From the NCBI RefSeq assembly GCF_025994435.1, contig NZ_BAQK01000067.1, positions 1 through 64,000 of the forward strand: DNA of 64,000 bases. The letters are read 5' to 3'. Source of the stretch: Gluconacetobacter johannae. GTDB lineage: Bacteria > Pseudomonadota > Alphaproteobacteria > Acetobacterales > Acetobacteraceae. Of this stretch, positions 28,984 to 37,415 are shown piece by piece. Each line of letters begins with the position of its first letter. Position 1 is the stretch's first letter. The notes beneath the pieces were generated by a model. It made no database searches, was not told the origin of the DNA, and was given only the letters and a program-made list of their open reading frames with translations. A program made the position numbers and the translations under genes.

Positions 28984-30549
28984 ATGTCCGACCAGATTTC
29001 CTCCACCCAGGGCGCTCCGCAGGCCCGGCGCCCCGTCATGCTGGCCATCCTCGATGGTTTCGGATGGCGGGAAGACGTGTCGGACAACGCCGTGCACGCC
29101 GCCTACACCCCGGGCTTCGACCGGCTGTGGCAGGAGGGGCCGCGCGCCTTCCTCAAGACCAGCGGCGAGGATGTCGGGCTGCCGGACGGGCAGATGGGCA
29201 ATTCCGAGGTCGGGCACCTCAATATCGGCGCGGGCCGGGTGGTGATGCAGGAACTGCCGCGCATCTTCCGCGCCATCCGCGACGGCAGCCTGGCGGCCAA
29301 TCCGGTGCTGACCGGCCTCATCGCCACGCTGAAAGCCAGCGGCGGCACCTGCCACCTGATGGGCCTGGTCTCGCCCGGCGGCGTGCATGCCCACCAGGAC
29401 CACGCGGTGGCGCTGGCCAAAATCCTGGTCGAGGCCGGGGTGCCGGTGGCCTTCCACGTCTTCACCGACGGCCGCGACACCCCGCCGCATTCGGGCCGGG
29501 ACTATCTCGCGCGCCTGCGCGCGGACCTGCCGGATACGGTTGCCATCGCCACCGTCTCGGGCCGTTATTTCGCCATGGACCGCGACCGGCGCTGGGACCG
29601 CGTGACGAAGGCGTATGACGCCATCGTCTCGGCCAGGGGGCCGCACGGCGACGATCCGCTGGCGGTGCTGGACGCCGCCTATAAGGAGGGCGTCACCGAC
29701 GAATTCCTGCCGCCCACCGTCATCGGGCCGTATGCCGGCATGAAGGACGGCGATGGCATCCTGTCCTTCAATTTCCGCGCCGACCGCATCCGCCAGTTGC
29801 TGGACGCGCTGCTGGAGCCGAATTTCGAGGGATTCGCCCGCGAGCAGGTGATTCATTTCGCCGCCGCGGTGGGCATGACGCGCTACAGCGACCGGCTGGC
29901 GGCGCTGATCGGCGTGCTCTTTCCCCCGCAGTCGCTGGACGATCTGCTGGGCGAGGTCGTCTCGCGCGCCGGGCGGCGGCAGCTCCGCATGGCCGAGACC
30001 GAGAAATACCCCCACGTCACCTACTTCCTGAACGGCGGCAAGGAAGACCAGTTGCCCGGCGAGGACCGGATCATGGTCCCCTCGCCCAAGGTGGCGACCT
30101 ATGACCTGCAACCCGAAATGTCGGCCCCGGAACTGACGGCGAAGGCCGTGGCGGCGATCGAGAGCGGCAAGTACGACCTGATCGTCCTGAACTACGCCAA
30201 CCCCGACATGGTCGGCCATACCGGCGTGTTCAGCGCCGCCGTCAAGGCCGTCGAGGCCGTGGACCGGGGGCTGCGGCAGTTGGTCGAGGCCATCCATCGC
30301 CAGCGCGGCGCCCTGCTGGTCACCGCCGATCACGGCAATGCCGAGACGATGTTCGACCCCGCGACCGGCGGCCCACATACCGCCCACACGCTCAACGTCG
30401 TGCCGGTGGTGCTGACCGGGGTGCCCGAGGCACGGTTGCATAACGGGCGACTGGCCGACCTGGCGCCGACGCTGCTGGCCCTGATGGGCCTGCCGCAGCC
30501 GGCCGCGATGACCGGGACCTCGCTGCTGGGCGAGAAGCGGGCATCCTGA
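28984..30549 (+). CDS. gpmI: 2,3-bisphosphoglycerate-independent phosphoglycerate mutase
   Basis: 521 aa. Interconverts 3- and 2-phosphoglycerate in lower glycolysis using two manganese ions. Metal-site and catalytic motifs appear in order: VMLAILDGFGWRE, the phospho-serine motif GQMGNSEVGHLNIGAGR (serine near residue 73), VFTDGRDTPPHSG, NFRADRIRQL, NYANPDMVGHTG and VTADHGNAETM. The start ATG 28984 follows GGGAGAG. A longer open frame upstream lies opposite upp and msrB and has no homologous content. The next gene starts near the stop, so the two are probably co-transcribed. Confidence 0.97.
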   Translation: MSDQISSTQGAPQARRPVMLAILDGFGWREDVSDNAVHAAYTPGFDRLWQEGPRAFLKTSGEDVGLPDGQMGNSEVGHLNIGAGRVVMQELPRIFRAIRDGSLAANPVLTGLIATLKASGGTCHLMGLVSPGGVHAHQDHAVALAKILVEAGVPVAFHVFTDGRDTPPHSGRDYLARLRADLPDTVAIATVSGRYFAMDRDRRWDRVTKAYDAIVSARGPHGDDPLAVLDAAYKEGVTDEFLPPTVIGPYAGMKDGDGILSFNFRADRIRQLLDALLEPNFEGFAREQVIHFAAAVGMTRYSDRLAALIGVLFPPQSLDDLLGEVVSRAGRRQLRMAETEKYPHVTYFLNGGKEDQLPGEDRIMVPSPKVATYDLQPEMSAPELTAKAVAAIESGKYDLIVLNYANPDMVGHTGVFSAAVKAVEAVDRGLRQLVEAIHRQRGALLVTADHGNAETMFDPATGGPHTAHTLNVVPVVLTGVPEARLHNGRLADLAPTLLALMGLPQPAAMTGTSLLGEKRAS

Positions 30550-30587
30550 ACCGCCGCCGTCGTCCGGCCGGGCCGGCGGGTCCCGCC

Positions 30588-31940
30588 TTGCCGGCCTGCC
30601 TGCTGGCCGCCTGCCTGCCCGCCCTCGGCGCCCCGGCGTGGGGCGAGTCCCACGGGACGGCCCGCCGCGCCCCCGCACACGCGGCCGCCAACCACCATCC
30701 GTCCGGCCATGCGGCGACACCCCGCGCGGACGCCGCCGCCAGTGCCGCACGGCGCGAAGTCGAACGCGCCCGCGCGCAGCAACAGGCCCTGATCGCCCGG
30801 CAACAGCAGCAGGCCCGCGACCTGCAGGCCCGCACCGAGGCGCGCAACTCCGCCCAGGCGCGCGCGCGGCAGGACATCGCCCGCGCCGCCGCCCTGTCGG
30901 CCGAAACCGTGGACGCCACCGCCCGGTTGCAGGACACCGAACAGCGGACGGCCGACCTGGCCGACCGGGTCGCCGCCCTGCAGGCCGAACAGGCCCGTCT
31001 GCGCGCCGCGCTGGACCGGGATTCGGCGGACATCGCACCCACCCTGCCGCTGGCGGCGCGGCTGGCGCGCTATCCCGCCGATACGCTGCTGGCCGCCCCC
31101 CTGCCGCCCGACCGCGCGATCACCGGCCTGCTGGTGGTGCGGGGCCTCTCGGCGCGGCTGGAGCAGCAGGCCGGGGCGATTCGCCTCCGGCGCGCCGAAC
31201 TGGCCCGGCTGGACGACGACCTGACGCGGCAGGGCGCGCGCCTGGCGGATTTGCGGCAGCAACAGGCCGCCCAGCGCGACATCGTGGCCGGCGCGGCCCA
31301 GCGCGCGCGCGCCGCCCAGCGCCAGTCCAGTTCCGCCGCCACCCTGGCCGACCGGCAGGTCGAGGACGCCGCGCGCCAGGCCTCCAGCCTCCAGGACGCC
31401 GTCGCCCGGATCGAGGCGCTGGAGCAGGCCGCCGAAGACCGGCTGGAACGCGCGGCGCAGCAGGCCGCCCGCGCCCACCGCGCCGACGAGGCCGCCACCG
31501 CCCACGCCCGCGCGCAGGCCATCGCCCAGGGGCCCGGCCCCGGCCTGACGGCCCCCCCGGCCGGCACGCCCGCCGGACGCGGCGCGCCGGTGCCGGGCGC
31601 CATCGTCACCGCCTGGGGCAGCGGCACCGAGGCCGGACCCGCCACCGGCATCACCTACGCCCCGCCATCGGACGCCACCGTGCGGGCCCCCTGCGCCGGA
31701 CAGGTCGATTTCGCCGGGCCGTTCCGGTCGTACGGGCAGATGGCCATCGTGGATTGCGGGCGGCATTACCGCTTCGTGCTGGCGGGGCTGGGCGCGCTCG
31801 CCATCTCCACCGGGCAGACGCTGGCCAGGGGCGCACCCGTCGGCCGCATGCCCGGCTGGACGGGCCAGGGCGGCCGGCCGACCCTGTTCGTGCAGTTGCG
31901 CCACGGCGGCACGGCGATCGACCCGGCCCCGTTTCTCTAG
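30588..31940 (+). CDS. EnvC-like murein hydrolase activator with degenerate LytM domain
   Basis: About 450 aa. After a hydrophobic N-terminus (ACLLAACLPALGAPAWG) comes an Ala/Arg/Gln-rich coiled coil over residues 50-300, then a LytM-like C-terminal domain (about 335-450; VRAPCAGQVDFAGPF and LFVQLRHGGTAIDPAPF). The zinc ligands expected in active M23 peptidases appear replaced: TGITY stands where HxxxD is expected and PTLF where HxH is expected. It therefore resembles EnvC, which activates amidases rather than cutting. The start is unclear: TTG 30588 is the first conventional one, but CTG 30546, overlapping the gpmI stop, would add an Arg-rich stretch and make a more typical signal peptide. 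The pairing with ctpA downstream is usual in alphaproteobacteria. Confidence 0.82.
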   Translation: MPACLLAACLPALGAPAWGESHGTARRAPAHAAANHHPSGHAATPRADAAASAARREVERARAQQQALIARQQQQARDLQARTEARNSAQARARQDIARAAALSAETVDATARLQDTEQRTADLADRVAALQAEQARLRAALDRDSADIAPTLPLAARLARYPADTLLAAPLPPDRAITGLLVVRGLSARLEQQAGAIRLRRAELARLDDDLTRQGARLADLRQQQAAQRDIVAGAAQRARAAQRQSSSAATLADRQVEDAARQASSLQDAVARIEALEQAAEDRLERAAQQAARAHRADEAATAHARAQAIAQGPGPGLTAPPAGTPAGRGAPVPGAIVTAWGSGTEAGPATGITYAPPSDATVRAPCAGQVDFAGPFRSYGQMAIVDCGRHYRFVLAGLGALAISTGQTLARGAPVGRMPGWTGQGGRPTLFVQLRHGGTAIDPAPFL

Positions 31941-32109
31941 ACGGCTTCTCTGGACAGTTTTCGCTTGAACCAAGTTCGGTATAAGATCATCGGATGATGA
32001 CGGATAAGCGGCTCCCCTCGGGTCCGGTTTTCCTTGCGCCACCTATGCCGCACGGCATGCAGGCCGACAGCGATATCCGGCACGGCCGGCACTCAGGAGA
32101 CGACACGGC

Positions 32110-33528
32110 ATGAAGTTCCGCACCGGCCTGCTGCTTGGAACCGCCTTTCTGGCAGGCATCGCGGCGGGGCCGCAGATCGCGCATTTCTCCGGCCCCTGGA
32201 ACGGCGAAATCACCTCGCACGCCCTGGCCGAGAGCCTGGCGAAAGACAGCGACTCGCCCGCCGAGAACTATCGCCTGCTGTCGCTGTTCGGCCATGTCCT
32301 GGAACAGGTGAAGGCGAACTACGTCGATCCGGTCTCCAACCGCGACCTGATCGTCAATGCGCTGAACGGCATGCTGAGCGGCCTGGACCCGCACAGCTCC
32401 TACATGACCGAAAAACAGTACGCCGACCTCCAGACCCGGACCAAGGGCGAATTCGGCGGTCTGGGGCTGGAGATTCATGGCGAGGACAATCACATCCGCG
32501 TCGTCTCGCCGATCGACGACACGCCGGCGGCCCGCGCGGGCATCAAGCCCGGCGACTATATCGTCGCCATCGACGGTAAGAACATCGACGGCCTGCCGCA
32601 GGACGAGGCGGTGGAGCGGATGCGCGGCAAGCCGGACACCAAGATCACCCTGACCATCATCCGTGAAAAGACGCCCAAGCCCATCACCGTGACCATGACC
32701 CGGGCGATCATCCATATCCAGGTCATCCGCTCGGCGCTGTACGACACCATCGGCTATATCCGCGTCTCGGAGTTCAACGAGGAAACCGGTCCGGGGCTGG
32801 AGGCCGCGTTCCGCAAGCTGAAGGACCAGTCGCACGGCAAGCTGGCCGGCCTGGTGCTGGATCTGCGGTCCGACCCCGGCGGCCTGCTGAACCAGGCGAT
32901 CGAGGTCAGTTCCGACTTCATCCGCAACGGCCAGATCGTGTCCACCCGCGCCCGCCATTCCCAGGAAAGCCAGCGCTGGGACGCCCATGGCGCCGACATC
33001 ACCGGCGGCCTGCCCATGGTGGTGCTGATAAATGGCGGATCGGCCTCGGCCAGCGAAATCGTGGCCGGCGCCTTGCAGGACCATCAGCGCGCCATCCTGG
33101 TGGGCGAGAAATCGTTCGGCAAGGGATCGGTCCAGACCATCCTGCCCATTCCGGGCAACGGCGCGCTGCGCCTGACCACCGCGCGGTACTACACGCCCTC
33201 GGGCCGGTCGATCCAGGGCCTGGGCATCGTGCCCGACGTCGCGGTGCGCGAAACGCGCGAGGATCCGGGCTACAGCATCCGCGAAGCCGACCTGGCCCAC
33301 ATCATCAAGAACCAGGGCGGCAACACCGCCAAGCCCCCCGCGCGGACCGACATGCCGGTGATGGCCACGTCCATTCCCGACCAGCCGCCCGCCAACTGGC
33401 CTTCCTTCGACCCCACCAAGCCCGCGACCGACTTCCAGCTCCAGCAGGGGCTGAAGATCGTCCGCGCCATGGCCGATCATCCCGTGGCGGCCCAGGCCAT
33501 GCTCCACACCGCGCCGCGCAACGACTGA
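32110..33528 (+). CDS. ctpA: Carboxy-terminal processing protease (S41 family)
   Basis: 472 aa. An N-terminal signal or anchor (FRTGLLLGTAFLAGIAAGPQ) precedes a PDZ domain (LGLEIHGEDNHIRVVSPIDD onward, about residues 118-200) and the S41 domain. The catalytic serine is in INGGSASASEIVAGAL and the lysine in GEKSFGKGSVQTILP, the usual Ser-Lys pair. It acts in the periplasm on proteins and peptidoglycan enzymes. It follows the EnvC-like gene after a 169-bp gap and is followed by rppH 7 bp downstream; this order is common in alphaproteobacteria. Confidence 0.95.
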   Translation: MKFRTGLLLGTAFLAGIAAGPQIAHFSGPWNGEITSHALAESLAKDSDSPAENYRLLSLFGHVLEQVKANYVDPVSNRDLIVNALNGMLSGLDPHSSYMTEKQYADLQTRTKGEFGGLGLEIHGEDNHIRVVSPIDDTPAARAGIKPGDYIVAIDGKNIDGLPQDEAVERMRGKPDTKITLTIIREKTPKPITVTMTRAIIHIQVIRSALYDTIGYIRVSEFNEETGPGLEAAFRKLKDQSHGKLAGLVLDLRSDPGGLLNQAIEVSSDFIRNGQIVSTRARHSQESQRWDAHGADITGGLPMVVLINGGSASASEIVAGALQDHQRAILVGEKSFGKGSVQTILPIPGNGALRLTTARYYTPSGRSIQGLGIVPDVAVRETREDPGYSIREADLAHIIKNQGGNTAKPPARTDMPVMATSIPDQPPANWPSFDPTKPATDFQLQQGLKIVRAMADHPVAAQAMLHTAPRND

Positions 33529-33535
33529 CGCTGGC

Positions 33536-34036
33536 ATGACCGGGATGACGCCCCTGCCCTATCGCCGCAATGTCGGGGCCATGCTGTTCAACGCGGCCGG
33601 GCGGGTGCTGATCGCCCGCCGCACGGACATGGAAGGCGCCGGCGGGCCGCCCGACCAGGGCGTCTGGCAATGTCCCCAGGGCGGGATCGACGCGGACGAA
33701 CAGCCCGAACAGGCGGTGCTGCGCGAACTGCACGAGGAAATCGGCACCGACCGGGCCGTCATCCTGGGCGCGCATCCCGACTGGCTGACCTACGACCTGC
33801 CGCCGGCGCTGCTTGGCCGGGCGCTGGGCGGGCGCTATCGCGGGCAGACGCAGAAATGGTTCGCCCTGCGCTTCCTGGGCACGGATGCCGATATCCGGCT
33901 GGACACGCACCAGCCCGCGGAATTCGATCTGTGGCAGTGGGTGGACCTGCCGACGCTGGCCGACCGCAACGTGGGCTTCAAGCGCGAGATCTACCGGACC
34001 CTGATCCGCGACTTCGCCCGATACGCCACCGGCTGA
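33536..34036 (+). CDS. rppH: RNA pyrophosphohydrolase RppH (Nudix)
   Basis: 166 aa. Removes pyrophosphate from 5'-triphosphate ends of mRNA, starting decay. It begins LPYRRNVGAMLFNAAGRVLI and contains the full Nudix box GGIDADEQPEQAVLRELHEE (about residues 45-64) followed by IG. The downstream QKWFALRFLG and DLWQWVDLP segments are typical of RppH. The start can be ATG 33536 or ATG 33545. Last gene in the direction of ctpA; a multi-hairpin repeat follows. Confidence 0.94.
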   Translation: MTGMTPLPYRRNVGAMLFNAAGRVLIARRTDMEGAGGPPDQGVWQCPQGGIDADEQPEQAVLRELHEEIGTDRAVILGAHPDWLTYDLPPALLGRALGGRYRGQTQKWFALRFLGTDADIRLDTHQPAEFDLWQWVDLPTLADRNVGFKREIYRTLIRDFARYATG

Positions 34037-34050
34037 GCCGGCGGCAGCCT

Positions 34051-34163
34051 CAGGGCGCTGCCCTGAAACCCGCCAAAGGGCCCAGCCCTTTGGAAACCCA
34101 GTCGTTTTATCTTTGATCGGGGTCCAGGGTCTCAGGCCCTGGTGGGTTCGGGCAACGCCCGAC
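34051..34163. repeat. Multi-hairpin intergenic repeat, copy A
   Basis: Four hairpins in series: 34051-34056/34060-34065, 34073-34081/34085-34093 (CCAAAGGGC/GCCCTTTGG), 34124-34129/34137-34142 and 34148-34153/34157-34162. AAACCCAG lies after the second. The same series with altered but still pairing stems is at 49139-49252. This copy fills the space between the convergent rppH and Nudix genes. Confidence 0.75.
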
Positions 34164-34168
34164 GCTGT

Positions 34169-34579
34169 TCAGAGGCCGGATTTCAGCGCCGGCAGCACAT
34201 GCTGGCGCAACAGCGGCGCCAGGACCGGTCCACCCGGCGGCGGGTCCAGCGCCAGGTCGAACCACCACATCTCCGCGATTTCCGCCCGGATCTCGGGCGC
34301 GCCGTCCAGCACGCCGCGATAGACGGCCGAGCGCACGATGAATCCGGGCTCGTTGGCGGCCGGGGCCTCGAAACGGCCCAGCAGCCCCGGACTGTCGCCC
34401 TGCAGGCGGCAGCCCAGTTCCTCGTCCAGTTCGCGCGCCAGGGTCTCGATTTCGGACTCGCCGGCCTCCGCCTTGCCGCCGGGCAGCATAAAGGCCGCCG
34501 TGCCCCGCTTACGCACCAGCAACAGCGCGCCCGCCCGCACGATCGCGGCGGAGACGACCCGGATCACCCGGTCGCTCAA
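34169..34579 (-). CDS. Nudix hydrolase
   Basis: 136 aa with a complete Nudix box (GGKAEAGESEIETLARELDE near residues 34-53, then ELG). It hydrolyses a nucleoside diphosphate linked to another group; the substrate cannot be told. The C-terminal part (VYRGVLDGAPEIRAEIAEMW) is typical of MutT-like proteins. Its ATG overlaps the emrB stop by 4 bp, so translation is coupled to the exporter genes. It may clean up damaged nucleotides, but nothing links this directly to drug export. Confidence 0.88.
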   Translation of the reverse strand: MSDRVIRVVSAAIVRAGALLLVRKRGTAAFMLPGGKAEAGESEIETLARELDEELGCRLQGDSPGLLGRFEAPAANEPGFIVRSAVYRGVLDGAPEIRAEIAEMWWFDLALDPPPGGPVLAPLLRQHVLPALKSGL

Positions 34580-36186
34580 TGCCCCCCACCCGGGCTCTTG
34601 CTGCCCCCGCGGATCGGCGACAGCAGGAAGCAGAACGGCACCACCAGGAACGCGCCGATGCCCAGGATCATGAACACCTCGTTATAGGCAAGGATCGAGA
34701 TCTGGCGGGTATATTCGACGAACAGCCGGTGCTGCGCCACCGCGTCCAGCGCCGTCGAGGCGACGCCACGGTTCGACGCCACCTGCCGCGCCCGCGCCAG
34801 ATAATCGACATACGGCTGATGGAACGGCGTCATCCAGTGGACCATCTGCGTCTGATGCGCCTGGCGGATTTCGGTCAGCATCGCCGTGGAACCCGAAATG
34901 GCGATCGACCCCAGGACGTTGCGCGCCATGCTGAACAGGGCCGAGGCATCGGCGTTCAACTCGCGCGGCAGGGTCGCGTAGGTGATGGTGGAAATCGGGA
35001 CGAACAGGAAGGCCAGGCTGGCGGTCTGGCTCATGCGGAACAGGACGAGGTGCCGGAAATCCAGCGCCGGGACCAGTTGCGCCGACCAGAACAGGGCCAT
35101 CCCCATGAAGAAGAACCCCAGCGCGATCAATGCGCGCAGGGTCATGTATTTCATCGCCCGCCCCACCAGCGGGATCAGGAAGATGACCGCCACGCCGCCC
35201 GGCGACAGGATCAGCCCGGACAGGGTCGCGCTATAGCCCATGACCTGCTGCGCGTATTGCGGCACGATGATCGCGGCGGCGTACAGCAACGCCCCCACCG
35301 CGCCGATCAGCAATGTGCCGGTCGCGAAATTACGGTCCTTGAACACGCGCAGGTCCACCGCCGGGCGCTTGGTCTTCAGCAGCCAGATGACCGCCCCGCC
35401 GATGCCCAGGAAGGCCAGCACCGCCATGGTGCGGATCATGTCCGAGCCGAACCAGTCCTCGTCCTCGCCCCGGTCGACCGCGACCTCCAGGCAGCCGAAG
35501 CCGATGGCGATCAGGCCGATGCCCACGATGTCCAGCGGGGCCTTCTGCTTCAGCGCCCAGGGCGGGTCCTCGACGACGACCGACACCGCGAAGGTCGCCA
35601 GCAGGCCCACCGGCACGTTGATGAAGAAGATCCAGCGCCAGGAATAATTGTCGGTGATCCAGCCGCCCAGGGACGGGCCGATCACCGGGGCGACGATGGT
35701 CGCGATCGCGGTCAGGCCGAACGCCGCCGCCCGCCGTTCCGGCGGGAACGTGTCCAGGATGATGGACTGCTGGTTCGGTTGCAGCCCCCCGCCGAAAAAC
35801 CCCTGCATCAGCCGGAAGACGATCAGTTCAGACAGGCTGCCCGAAATGCCGCACAGGAAGGACGACACCGTGAACATGAAGATGCAGATGATGAAATAGC
35901 GCTTGCGCCCCAGCAGCTTGCCCAGCCAGCCCGAGATGGTGAGCACGATGCCGTTCGCCACCAGGTACGAGGTCAGCGTCCAGGTCGCGTCGTCATAGGT
36001 GGACGACAGGCTGCCGGCGATATGCGGCAGCGAGACGTTGACGATGGTCGTGTCCAGGATTTCCATGAACGCCGACACCGTGACGATGACCGCGATCAGC
36101 CACGGGTTGTACTTGGGCTTCCATGGCTGCTCCACCGGGGGTTGCCCCGCCGGGGCGGCGTCGGTCCCGGCCACGGCCGCACTCAC
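34576..36186 (-). CDS. EmrB/QacA family multidrug exporter (MFS, DHA2)
   Basis: 536 aa with about 14 membrane segments. The N-terminus has the DHA2 signature around LDTTIVNVSLPHIAGSL (near residue 44) and the loop motif GWLGKLLGRKRYF (near residue 88). The second half contains SPGGVAVIFLIPLVGRAMKY. Family members export hydrophobic drugs and uncouplers by proton antiport. The ATGA overlap with the adaptor gene upstream and with the Nudix gene downstream shows a tight three-gene operon. Substrates are unknown. It may work with an outer membrane channel encoded elsewhere. Confidence 0.93.
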   Translation of the reverse strand: MSAAVAGTDAAPAGQPPVEQPWKPKYNPWLIAVIVTVSAFMEILDTTIVNVSLPHIAGSLSSTYDDATWTLTSYLVANGIVLTISGWLGKLLGRKRYFIICIFMFTVSSFLCGISGSLSELIVFRLMQGFFGGGLQPNQQSIILDTFPPERRAAAFGLTAIATIVAPVIGPSLGGWITDNYSWRWIFFINVPVGLLATFAVSVVVEDPPWALKQKAPLDIVGIGLIAIGFGCLEVAVDRGEDEDWFGSDMIRTMAVLAFLGIGGAVIWLLKTKRPAVDLRVFKDRNFATGTLLIGAVGALLYAAAIIVPQYAQQVMGYSATLSGLILSPGGVAVIFLIPLVGRAMKYMTLRALIALGFFFMGMALFWSAQLVPALDFRHLVLFRMSQTASLAFLFVPISTITYATLPRELNADASALFSMARNVLGSIAISGSTAMLTEIRQAHQTQMVHWMTPFHQPYVDYLARARQVASNRGVASTALDAVAQHRLFVEYTRQISILAYNEVFMILGIGAFLVVPFCFLLSPIRGGSKSPGGGH

Positions 36187-37274
36187 TTCGTATGCACCGT
36201 GGGTTCGACCGACAGGCCCAGCGACAGCGGCAGGTCGGCGCGCAGCCCCTCGTCGATCACGATCTTCACCGGCACGCGCTGGACGATCTTCACATAGTTG
36301 CCCGTCGCGTTCTCGGGCGGGAAGGCGCTGAAGGTGGCCCCGGTGCCAAGCTGGATCGAATCCACATGTCCCTTCAGGTCCAGCGACGGGTAGGCGTCGA
36401 TCGCGATATCGACCTTCTGCCCCGGCCGCATGTGCGCCAGCTGCGTTTCCTTGTAGTTGGCGATGACCCAGACCTCGGGCTCGACGACCGAGAACAGCGA
36501 CTGCCCTTCGTTGACGAAGCTGCCGCGCTCGATATTGCGCTGTGAGATCCAGCCGTCATGCGGCGCGCGGATCTCGGTCCAGCCCAGGTTCAGGTCGGCC
36601 TGCGCCAGTTCCGCCCTGGCCTGCGCGGTCTGGGCATCATACTGCCCCACCCGCGTCCCGATGTCCGAGATATTGGCCTCGACTGGCTCGGCCACCTGCA
36701 GGCGGCCCTGCGCCTCGGCCACCCCGGCCTTCGCGGCCTGCAAGGCGGCCGCGGCGTAGTCGATGTCCTGCTGCGTCGTCGCCGCGCGGGCGACCGCATG
36801 CTGGCGGCGATAATCGGTCTCCGCCCTGAACTGCTGCGCCTGCGCCGCCAGCAACTGCCCCTGCGCCACCTGCAACTGGCCGGGGAAGTTCTTCTGCGCC
36901 ACCAGCAGGGCAAAGCGTGTTCCGGCGGCCTGCGACTGCGCCAGGTCCACCGCCGCCGCCGCGCGGTCGCGCGCGGCGCGATAATCGCGGTCGTCGATCC
37001 GCGCCAGCAACTGGCCCGCATGCACGAACTGGTTGTCGTTCACCAGCAGTTCGGTGACGTAGCCCCGCACATGCGGGGCGATCGTCACCGCGCGGCCGGC
37101 GGTGAACGCATCGTCGGTCTCGACATCATGGCGGGTCAGGAACCAGTAGGTACCCGCGCCCACGGCCACGACCGCAAGGAACCCCACCAGCCCGATCCGA
37201 AGCATCGGGTTGGTTTTCTTCTTGCGCGGCTCGTCCGGCGTGCCGGCCGGTGTCGCGCCTTCTTCCTCGGCCAT
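36183..37274 (-). CDS. EmrA/HlyD family membrane fusion protein
   Basis: 363 aa. A single membrane segment (LRIGLVGFLAVVAVGAGTYW, about residues 26-45) is followed by the biotinyl-lipoyl half-motifs (VTIAPHVRGYVTELLVNDNQ and the matching DGWISQRNIERGSFVNEGQS), an Ala/Gln-rich helical hairpin between them, and a beta-barrel domain. It bridges the EmrB pump to the outer membrane. ATG 37274 is preferred because AGAGGAA lies 6 bp upstream; a TTG 21 bp further upstream is in frame. A TetR-type operator sits 44 bp before the start, so the operon is probably repressed by a TetR-family protein that is not encoded intact beside it. Confidence 0.92.
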   Translation of the reverse strand: MAEEEGATPAGTPDEPRKKKTNPMLRIGLVGFLAVVAVGAGTYWFLTRHDVETDDAFTAGRAVTIAPHVRGYVTELLVNDNQFVHAGQLLARIDDRDYRAARDRAAAAVDLAQSQAAGTRFALLVAQKNFPGQLQVAQGQLLAAQAQQFRAETDYRRQHAVARAATTQQDIDYAAAALQAAKAGVAEAQGRLQVAEPVEANISDIGTRVGQYDAQTAQARAELAQADLNLGWTEIRAPHDGWISQRNIERGSFVNEGQSLFSVVEPEVWVIANYKETQLAHMRPGQKVDIAIDAYPSLDLKGHVDSIQLGTGATFSAFPPENATGNYVKIVQRVPVKIVIDEGLRADLPLSLGLSVEPTVHTK

Positions 37275-37317
37275 ACGGTTCCTCTTGCTTCCCAATCATG
37301 CCGCCGGCCCGGTCAAA

Positions 37318-37336
37318 TGACCGAACGGGTCGGTCA
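37318..37336. promoter_or_regulatory. TetR-type operator upstream of the EmrAB-type operon
   Basis: TGACCGA-ACGGG-TCGGTCA, a perfect 7-bp inverted repeat. On the minus strand it overlaps TTGACC, a plausible -35 box for the operon. An extra half-site, GGTCA, lies at 37311-37315. Inverted repeats of TGACCGA type are classic targets of TetR-family repressors of exporters. Confidence 0.7.
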
Positions 37337-37415
37337 ATTCATGGCACGAAGAACAGGACGCATCAACCGCCCCCCGTCCTCTCCGGCACTAAAGATCGCC
37401 CCGCAGGCCCCGTTT

